Source of the DNA: Dactylonectria macrodidyma
Taxonomy: Eukaryota; Ascomycota; Sordariomycetes; Hypocreales; Nectriaceae
Length of the DNA: 64,000 nucleotides
NCBI GenBank assembly: GCA_020744425.1
Contig: JAGMUV010000001.1
Location: forward strand, 372,001-436,000
Direction: 5' to 3'
A model generated the notes under the pieces. The model made no database searches, had not been told where the DNA came from, and was given only the letters and a program-made list of their open reading frames with translations. The position numbers and the translations under genes are program-made. Below are positions 56,207 through 64,000 of the stretch, in pieces. Numbering within the stretch: the stretch's first letter is position 1; each line of letters begins with the position of its first letter.

Positions 56207-59200
56207 ATGCGCTCCCTCACTCTTGTGGCTGGAGCATGGCTTTCTTGCCTTGCTTCAGGGGTCCACTCCCAGAACGACCCTGACTGTCCCGATGGCCGAA
56301 GTCTTGTCGAAGTGCAGCCCGAGGTCATCATCGGTCTCCAGCCTATCACCATCAGTACTTTCCTTCCTTCCAACACGGTGCTCACCGTTGGTGGTAGGAC
56401 AATCACTATCAGCAATGCCCCTACCACCCTGATCACCGACTTCACCCAGACCCAGACGTCGACGAGATTCTCTACCGGGTACGTTGAGTCTGAAACCGCC
56501 TTCTACTTACTATACTAACAAGCTTGACTGACAGAGATCCCGAACCCTTACCTCAGACGGGTAGTGGTACCTTCACTGGTCCTTTCACCACTCTCACAAG
56601 CACCGGTGCCGCCGGCTCCCAGCCAACCACAATTACCAGGGCGCCTTCCGGAACAGACACTACTGGTACGGTGATTGTAGTGAATCCTTCCAGCGGAGTC
56701 TTTACAGGCCCTTTCACCACTCTTACAAGCACTGGTGCTGCCGGCTCTGAACCAACAACCATTACCCGAGCCCCGTCTGGAACAGATTCTACCGGGACGG
56801 TGATTATTGTTAGGCCCAGCAGCACTTTCACAGGACCGTTCACTACGCTCACTAGCTCTGGCAGTGCTGGTTCCACCCCAACAACCATCACCCAAGCTCC
56901 TTCTGGAACAGACACCACTGGCACTATCATTATTGTGAATCCAGTTTCAACCTTCACTGGTCCATTCACCACAATCACTGGGATTAACACTGGCAGTACT
57001 ACGGCCACATTGACGCTGCCTCCTTCTGGAACAGACTCCACTGGAACTGTCGTCATCCTTGAGCCAAGCACGACTCCAGCAACCTTCACTGGGCCATTTA
57101 CCACGATCACTGGGATTAACACTGGCAGTGGTACAGCATCCTTGACATTGGCTCCTTCGGGAACAGACTCTACCGGAACTGTCGTGATTCTTGAGCCTAC
57201 CACCGCCGCAACGACATTCACGGGCCCATTCACTACGATCACTGGGGTCAATTCTGGTAGCACTACGGCAACCTTGACTCTGCCTCCTTCTGGAACAGAC
57301 GCTACAGGAACCGTTGTTATTCTCGAACCTAGCACCACAGCAGCAACATTCACTGGGCCGTTTACCACTATTACTGGAGTCAACTCTGGTAGCACTACTG
57401 CAACCTTGACTCTGCCGCCATCCGGAACAGACTCCACAGGAACCGTTGTTGTTCTTGAGCCTAGTACGACTCAGGCGGCAACAACTTTCACTGGACCGTT
57501 CACGACTATTACTGGAGTCAACTCTGGAACTTCCACGGCAACACTAACTCTGCCGCCTTCTGGTACGGAGCTGACGGGAACTGTGGTGATTCTCGAGCCT
57601 AGTACGACCCAGGCACCAACCACTTTCACCGGACCTTTCACAACCATTACTGGTGTTAATACTGGAACTGCTGCAACCACCCTCACGCTAGCTCCTTCCG
57701 GTACTGATTCAACGGGCACTGTCATCGTTCTAGAGACCAGTACCGCCGCATCGGCTACGACATTCACCGGACCATTCACAACCATTACTGGGATTAATAC
57801 CGGGACTGGTTCAGCCACGGTCACGCTCCCCCCCTCTGGAACCGATTCGACTGGAACCGTTATTGTCCTTGAACCTAGTACTTCCGCCTCGGCTACTACC
57901 TTTACAGGGCCATTCACAACGATCAGTGGAGTCAATACAGGCACAGCTTCAACTACGCTCACACTGGCTCCTTCTGGATCTGATCCCACCGGAACCGTCA
58001 TAGTCCTTGTGCCTAGCACGGCAGCCTCAGCTACGACCTTTACCGGCCCGTTCACAACCATTACCGCAAGCAATACCGGGACAGGTACGACTACGTTGAC
58101 ATTGAATCCTTCTGGATCGGACCCTACTGGTACTGTCATCGTCCTGGAGCCTGCGACTACAGGCGGTACTGATTTGACGACCGGGGCCTCATCCCAGACC
58201 TCGAGTGGCGCGTCCGACTCGGCTAGTGCATCTGCTATTGATACTTCAAGCACTGCACCAAACACTGCCGCCACGGGAGAAACTTCTGTTGCGTCGGAGA
58301 GTTCTACTGCAGACACCTCCTCTAATGATGCTTCCACTACAGTAAATGCATCTGGCACATCTACTTCCGGATCGGAAACTTCTACGACTCAAGATTCTGC
58401 TTCGGATACCTCCGCCACAACAGATAACTCTGCTACAAATACCTCTGGTGCTGCTAGTTCTGCGACAGATACTTCTGCTGCCACAGACACTTCTGCTACG
58501 GACACCTCCGCTACGAATACCTCTGGTAGCTCTGCTACTGCCGAAACTTCTGCTTCTTTGGATACCTCTGCTGGAGCTAGTTCTGTAACGGGTACTTCTG
58601 CAGCCACAGAAACCTCTGCAGCCACAGATACCTCTGCAGCCATAGATACTTCTGCTACCGATACCACTGTTGCCACTACTACTGCTGCGGATACATCTGC
58701 TATAGATGTCTCTACCACGGGTTCCTCTGCCACAACTAGTGGTGCCGCTGTAGACACCTCTGCTACAGATACGTCTGCCACAGATACCTCCGCTTCGGAT
58801 ACTTCTGCTGTGGCATCTACTGCGACTGTGGATACCTCTGCTACAGATACATCCGCTACGGATACATCTGCTATTGAAACGTCTGCCACGGACACCTCTG
58901 CTGCAACGACTACTGCTGCGGGTACATCTGCCACTGATACGTCTACTGCCGTGGATACGTCCGCGACAGATTCCTCTGCTGTAGACACCTCTACCACGGC
59001 TACTTCTACTGCTGTAGATACATCCGCTACGGATACATCCGCTACAGAGACTTCTGTCGCATCTACTTCTGCTGTAGATACCTCTGCCACCGAGACTTCT
59101 GCTACAGAGACTTCCGTCGCTTCAACTGAAACTTCGACAGCGGCTTCGACAGAGTCTACCTCGGAAGCGGCTTCAGAGTCTACAGTCCCTTCAACAACCA

Positions 59201-60159
59201 TAGCTTCGGAAACGACGTCCGCTTCTGAGTGCATCGCTTCAGCAACTACCACCACTGCCTTCTGCGACGTCGTGCTCCCAGCCGGCTGTTCCAGCCTCTC
59301 GACTACTAACGGATTGGCTCTCATCCCTGTCATCGCAACCTGCACGCTCGCCCTGGGCCCATTCGCCGTTGGAAACGTCGCTACTTGTCTTGCCACAAGT
59401 GTCTCTCTCACAACGGTTGGCTCGGACATCGCTGAATGTATCTTAACTGCTCTTGAGGGCGAATGCATCACCACACTCCCAGACTCGTGTGCCGATCTTG
59501 AGAACTCTAATGGCTTGGATCTGCTCGTCGATATTCCCACTTGTGTGCTTGCCCTGGGTCCGTTTGCCGTCGGCACTGCTGCCACATGTCTCGCAACGGG
59601 CTCCATCACCTCGTCCAGCGAGGGAGTCAGCATCGTCGAGTGCTTGAACATTGCTTTCGGCTTTTCATCAGGGACCAGCACCGTCACTGGAAGCGCTGTG
59701 TGCGCCACGGCAACTGCCACGGCTACTCCGTCTGTATGCGCCACCATCCCAGAGCCTTGCGAGTCCCTTGGTACAATCGATGGCCTTGCTCTCATAGCTG
59801 CTATTCCTCTCTGCAGCGCTGCTCTTGGTGTCTATGCCACTGGAGATGTTGCCACTTGCCTGGGCACCGACCTTATTTCCGAAAGTTCTCTCGGCGAGAC
59901 CATCGTCACATGTCTCGATGGCGCCCTTTCCGAGACGTGCATTTCCTCACTTCCTCAGGCTTGTCTTGATCTCGAGGACGATACTGCCATAGAGCTCGTC
60001 GTCGATATCCCGCTTTGCACGGCAGCTCTGGGACCCTTTGCGGTGGGCACGGCATTGACTTGTTTGACCTCTGGACTTACCAATGGAGTTTCTATCGTCG
60101 ACTGCTTGAATACCGCACTGTTCGACAATGTTGTGGCCGCCGTCACCTCCGCCGTTTAG
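56207..60159 (+). CDS. Large secreted adhesin-like protein with flocculin-type repeats and Cys-rich C-terminal modules
   Basis: Two exons, 56207-56478 and 56535-60159; 1298 residues. ATG 56207 opens a signal peptide (MRSLTLVAGAWLSCLASGVHSQ). After a short N-terminal part come twelve repeats of about 40-46 residues: TFTGPFTTITGVN, a variable Thr-rich bridge, LPPSGTDSTGTVIVLEPST. The layout matches fungal flocculin repeats. A low-complexity tract of about 340 residues follows (TSATDTSA-like). The C-terminus has two pairs of Cys modules (LPAGCSSL..NGLALIPVIATCTLALGPFAVG and variants). No clear GPI signal ends the protein. It should act at the hyphal or spore surface, in adhesion or wall coating; ligand unknown. 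The Cys modules are a feature I cannot name as a known domain. Confidence 0.85.
56560..58165 (+). repeat. Twelve coding repeats of about 123-138 bp (flocculin-like)
   Basis: Each unit starts near an ACnTTCAC(T/A/C)GG(T/C/G)CC sequence encoding TFTGPF. The first three units (LTSTGAAGS type) differ from the remaining nine (ITGVNTG type), showing two expansion phases. Confidence 0.85.
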
Positions 60160-60469
60160 AGATTTAGGCTACGGCTGAATCGGCTAGGGTAATTCTTTCT
60201 TATGTCAAGTTTGTACGATTTGGTCATTCTAGCCTTTGGGGATGTTAATTATGGAGTTTATGGCTTTGGGTGTGACACAATCCTGCCTGCGCCACATCTC
60301 AACAGCCTGTCTACGTTCCCATAGTCTCTAGTTAATTCTTCTACTAAGAATGAGATGTTTTGAGAATCTTGATCTTGGTATTTCGCTATTGACTTTTTGT
60401 TACAATGATCGACCATATATCATAATCAGGTCTGGTCTAACAAGACAGAACCAATCGTCCACCTACACT
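60160..60469. other. Intergenic, convergent 3' flanks
   Basis: 310 bp between convergent genes; nothing recognised. Confidence 0.6.
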
Positions 60470-61537
60470 CTAGATGATCAATTTGGTAAGCAACTTACCC
60501 TGGTTACCTCCGCTAAACAAACGCATCCATACTTCAGGTTGCTGCTCGATAGGCGCCTCAACCACCGTCTCAGAGCTGTGCAGCTTGATACGGCCCTCGG
60601 CGGCAGCCCCGATGAGCTCTCCAAGAATTGCAGGCACCTTCTCCATGTAGTCCAGCATAATGAAGCCCCGGATGGTGATTCTCATCGAGATCAGCTCAAA
60701 CCAGTTCTTCAGAGCCATGGGCTCGTCAGAGTTGTACCCACTGACGGCACCGCACACGGCAATGGTGCCGTTCTTCTTCATACGCGTCAGCATGGTATCG
60801 AGGATGTCGCCTCCAACGTTGTCAAAGTACACGTCAACCTCATTAGGGGTGGCAGCCTTGAGCTCCTCGAGGAAGGTCGGGCTCTTATAGTTGATGCAAG
60901 CGTGGGCTCCGAGCTGGTCCTTCACCCAAGCGCACTTCTCGTCGGAGCCGGCAATGCCCACGACGTGCTTCGCCCCCAGCAGCTTGACGGCGATCTGGAT
61001 GGCCATGGATCCTGTTGCGCCAGCGGCGGCAGAGATGACAATAGTGTGCTCCGGCTTGGCCTCTCCCGCCTCGTACAGTCCAGTGTACGCGGCAATGCCA
61101 GATGCTCCAAAGGCTCCAAGGTAATGGGTGAGAGCGAGACCCCCTGGCAGGGGGGAAAGCGCCTGGCTGTTGGCCGCTTCAAGTACGACATACTCGCTCC
61201 AGGTACCCAGGTGGAAGTCCATGACCAGGTCTCCAGCCTTGAAAGTGGGCGAGGCAGACTCGACAACCTCAGCGATGATACCCGAGCGCATGGGCGAGCC
61301 CAGGGGAACGGTGGGGACGTAGAACCGTTCAGGGGCCACGGTGCTCTGGATGAAGTTGCGCAGGCCGGTGTCGTTGGAAAAGTATTGCACCTTGCAGAGG
61401 ATCTGGCCCTCCGTCAGTTTCGGCAGGTCAACCGTCTGCAGCTTGAAGGTGGCTTCGGGTCCATCGAGGACCGGGGCCCCGGTGGGCTTGTTGACGAGGA
61501 TCCATTGCTTGGTGGTGGTGGGTGTAGTAGATGCCAT
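60470..61537 (-). CDS. Medium-chain dehydrogenase/reductase, NADP-dependent alkenal/one oxidoreductase-like
   Basis: Single exon, 355 residues, ATG 61537. An N-terminal GroES-like part (KQWILVNKPTG, LGSPMRSGIIAEV) is followed by a Rossmann half with the AAAGATGSMAIQIAV loop (AxxGxxG) and then KHVVGIAGSDEKC and VDVYFDNVGGDILD. The lack of catalytic-zinc ligands and the FDNVGG motif place it with the zinc-independent leukotriene B4 dehydrogenase / CurA / double-bond reductase group, which reduces activated C=C bonds with NADPH. Cytosolic. Physiological substrate unknown. Confidence 0.92.
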   Translation of the reverse strand: MASTTPTTTKQWILVNKPTGAPVLDGPEATFKLQTVDLPKLTEGQILCKVQYFSNDTGLRNFIQSTVAPERFYVPTVPLGSPMRSGIIAEVVESASPTFKAGDLVMDFHLGTWSEYVVLEAANSQALSPLPGGLALTHYLGAFGASGIAAYTGLYEAGEAKPEHTIVISAAAGATGSMAIQIAVKLLGAKHVVGIAGSDEKCAWVKDQLGAHACINYKSPTFLEELKAATPNEVDVYFDNVGGDILDTMLTRMKKNGTIAVCGAVSGYNSDEPMALKNWFELISMRITIRGFIMLDYMEKVPAILGELIGAAAEGRIKLHSSETVVEAPIEQQPEVWMRLFSGGNQGKLLTKLII

Positions 61538-63405
61538 TTTCGCGTATGTTTCGGCTTCTCAGTTCCGGGTTGATTCCTTACTATTTCTTATTCTTTGTTA
61601 CTGAGGAACCAGGGGAGGGCGTAGGGGGTTGTCAGTCTTTGGCTGTTTTGTTCTACGAGGATTTATAGATCAACCTAATTGTGAAATGATGGGAGGCTGG
61701 CGTAGTATTCATGGCCCTCCAACCCACTCTTGCTATGCTTGACAGGCCATCCAGGCCCTGTCAGAATTGCATGTCAGTGCTTCGTTAGCTCCTGGACCAA
61801 CGCTGGTTTCGGTTTCCAGCGCGTGAAACTAGCGGGGACTAAATTGAGGTCTAGCAAGGATGTCCCTCGGAAGCCGTTTCACGCATCCCGAAGTTGGTCC
61901 GATTTCGTCATGACAGGCGATGAAATGGGAAGTGGAAATCGGGGATTTCATGGAAGTGGCGAATTGATGGAAGGAAGAGTGAGATAGTGGTGAGGGCTTC
62001 GTTAGAGAGGATTCCACGGCGGGGAGGCTAGGTGAGGATTATCCCAATGTCATGGTTTTTGGCAGTTGCCAAGGGAAAACATGAGTAATTATTCCAAATC
62101 CTCAACTCTTCACATATACAGCAGATGCCTGCTGGAAAGCAGCCACTGACCACCTCATCTCCGACATAGTCTATGCAAGTATCTCTTGAATGGGGCCTCT
62201 ACCGAGGTTAGACAAGGCGCGGTCGACAGATTCGGAGAGATTTTCAACTCTGCGGCTCCATGACAGGCATCATTAGCGCACGGGGAATCCTCCCGTTCGC
62301 AGCAGACCCATGCCCACGGAGCCGACATCGCCGATCATCGTTGGTTAGCCGAGGCGTCGGGCTCTCGGCCAACAACTTCTTCAGCGGACGAGATGCTCCG
62401 CCTATTTGCGGAGACTCTGCACCAGCTTAACCCTCTCTGCATGAGATTTTGGTAGATCGCAATATGCTAGCGGGGGTTACGCGCACTCTTGAGTCTTGCG
62501 TTGTGTTCTTTTCTTTTTCCGGGTCGATCATGCTGGGTGGGCTGACTGCAGAGGGATGCTGGGCTGGGCATTGAAGCGATGCATCGTCAGACACGTGGGC
62601 TTGAACAAACAGCATGGCACAGGGAGTTGTTTTACCTTGATCCTGTCTTGCTCTTGATTTAAGCGAATACGTATTTACTGTGGCATGTGCTATCCATGAT
62701 AACTTAGAGGTAAGATTCTTCAACTGCCCCGGGAATCAGTAACACTATATAAATCTCCGGGAACTAGATCTCGATGGAAGTATGATTTATTATATACTAC
62801 CCAACATGATTGGGTAGTCAATCTCCACGTAACGCACACGCTTCTGCAAAACCGTTGCACAATTTTAGCAGCAAATAGCATTGGATGAACAGCACAACGG
62901 CCGTAGTTAGCTTATTCACTATGGATAACGGTTCACTAGAGGGGCGGGCCGAAGCTACGCAGACGCCACTGCCTAGTCCATAGCCGACGCTTCATTGCCC
63001 TAATGTGGAGATGAACAAGCATCATTTTGGCGCCAGTCGTCGTTTCGTAACGTGGCCAGCGGGAATACTAGGAACCCTTGTACTCAGGGAATGGATAATA
63101 AAGGGAAAAGAGAAAGAAAGAAAAACCAAGGCTGCGTAATGGAGCTTTTGCCCGGTACCGCAGAGCGATCGTCGGTTTCACCTATTGTCTCAACGTCGTA
63201 GTGCTGCTGGGGCATGTTTTTCTTCTCTCTTGCATTGCATACGTGCAGCTAACTTACCAACTTATATCTGCCGTCCGCCTACCGAGCTGAGAGAGGGGCG
63301 GGAAAGGGAACGAATTACTGAACTCGTTGAAAGGCGCGGGGAAAACCAATATTGCATGCCACGCCTTTCTCGATCAAACGGTGAAGCTGCTATAGCCCAG
63401 ACATC
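61538..63405. other. Intergenic region
   Basis: 1.9 kb with only short unsupported frames (61730-61987 plus, 62427-62723 minus, 63185-63493 plus). An AT-rich 62785-62812 segment is noted. No RNA gene or repeat was recognised. Confidence 0.4.
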
Positions 63406-64000
63406 ATGGCCGCACCGGGCGTCTACTTTCCCGTCAAGGGCTACGTGCGCGCCGAGCTCATCATCAACTGCATCATTGTCACGCTCGTCTTGATCGTTGT
63501 ATCGCTGAGAGTTGTCGGGCGCATCATAGGTCCCGGCTTGGGGTGGGATGATGGACTCGTGATAGCAGCCACGGTAGGCCTGCCCACCGCCGATTATCTC
63601 GCTTGACACTCAAGCTGACTTGCTCGCAGCCTTTGGCCGTAGCTATGTTGGTCTGTCAAGGCTTCTGTACGTTTCGTGTCCGCTTGAGAGACTGTTGAAG
63701 TCAGCTAACTGTTATTAGTTGCTCGGGTTGGAAACGGTTTCAGTCTGATCGAGTACCCCGAACGTGAGTCCATCTCGAAATGTCCCGAGCCCACCAAAGC
63801 CACTATTCACAACAGGCAGGTAGCCCAGCCGCTACTCAACATCGCCTTGCTTAATCACCTCAAACTGGAAATTTGACTAACTATTAGCTCCCTTCAGTCG
63901 CTGTCAACGTACCTTTTATTCTACAGGTACATCCTCTATCATCTTTACATCCCTAGAACTAGTTGACTCACACTCCGCTAGTTGACCTTTGGCATGCAGA
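63406..64000 (+). CDS. Rhodopsin-domain (SAT4-like) integral membrane protein, 3' end cut by window
   Basis: Exons traced: 63406-63573, 63630-63666 and 63719-63763; the model cannot be followed with certainty to the window end. ATG 63406 opens MAAPGVYFPVKGYVRAELI, then the first transmembrane helix (INCIIVTLVLIVVSLRVVGR). Then comes the family signature PGLGWDDGLVIAATPLAVAM and, after two short introns, FARVGNGFSLIEYPE. These are the N-terminal features of the fungal seven-helix rhodopsin/PTH11-related family. Function is unknown in most members. Confidence 0.8.

Noticed and set aside
56553..59795. Long minus-strand frames opposite the flocculin-like gene
   Set aside because: Antisense shadows of periodic sequence (repeated VPVESVPEG words); the plus strand has signal peptide, intron and recognisable repeats.
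60350..61573. 407-codon plus-strand frame opposite the MDR gene
   Set aside because: The minus frame is a complete MDR enzyme with all motifs; the plus frame has no family features.
1..64000. tRNA, rRNA, CRISPR arrays and polyketide/peptide synthetase genes
   Set aside because: No cloverleaf with matching arms, no regularly spaced identical repeats with spacers, and no synthase motifs were recognised on reading both strands by eye. Confirming absence of tRNAs needs a covariance-model scan.

Overview
The window reads as nuclear DNA of a filamentous ascomycete (Pezizomycotina, probably a Sordariomycete; the class is an inference from gene content). Genes carry short introns of about 48-91 bp with GT..AG ends and CTAAC/CTAAT-like branch points. 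The families are typical of moulds: HET, fungal Zn2Cys6 regulators, SAT4-like rhodopsin domain, Svf1, extracellular intradiol dioxygenases and Ser/Thr-rich wall proteins. About 20 protein genes, several relics and several repeat elements can be supported. Splice sites were placed by hand. Wherever a complete gene is given, the exon lengths sum to a multiple of three.

Region by region. 1-3.9 kb: 3' part of a D-arabinono-lactone-oxidase-like flavoprotein gene, convergent with an MFS transporter. 3.9-7.0 kb: gene-poor, partly AT-rich ground with an LTR-like element and diverged repeats. 7.0-10.7 kb: a large TPR-CHAT (caspase-fold) protein. 12.4-15.7 kb: svf1 and a D-2-hydroxyacid dehydrogenase. 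17.6-23.7 kb: a CorA-like membrane protein and a kinase-vWA fusion. 25.3-28.6 kb: a dead NmrA-like gene and a malate dehydrogenase. 28.7-33.9 kb: a HET-domain gene with ankyrin repeats, lying between pieces of a broken copy of the adjacent GPI-type secreted protein gene. 34.3-40.0 kb: nitrilase, aldoxime dehydratase and a Zn2Cys6 regulator. 41.1-51.3 kb: a secreted cyclohexadienyl-dehydratase-like protein, a second Zn2Cys6 regulator, a TcuA-like flavoprotein and two secreted intradiol dioxygenases. 51.7-52.1 kb: a 406-bp foldback element. 53.1-60.2 kb: two low-complexity cell-surface proteins, one with 12 flocculin-like repeats. 60.5-61.5 kb: an MDR oxidoreductase. From 63.4 kb: a rhodopsin-domain membrane protein cut by the window end.

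How the genes may work together. The clearest functional unit is aldoxime dehydratase plus nitrilase. They are divergently transcribed from a shared 532-bp promoter that holds five copies of a 16-bp motif, with a Zn2Cys6 regulator downstream: aldoxime to nitrile to acid (or amide). The 41-51 kb block looks like a second, looser catabolic set for aromatic or tricarboxylic compounds. The 7-32 kb stretch groups a CHAT protease-like gene, a CorA-like protein, a kinase-vWA fusion and a HET gene. This resembles the neighbourhoods in which fungal self/non-self and cell-death genes turn over, but that reading is inference.
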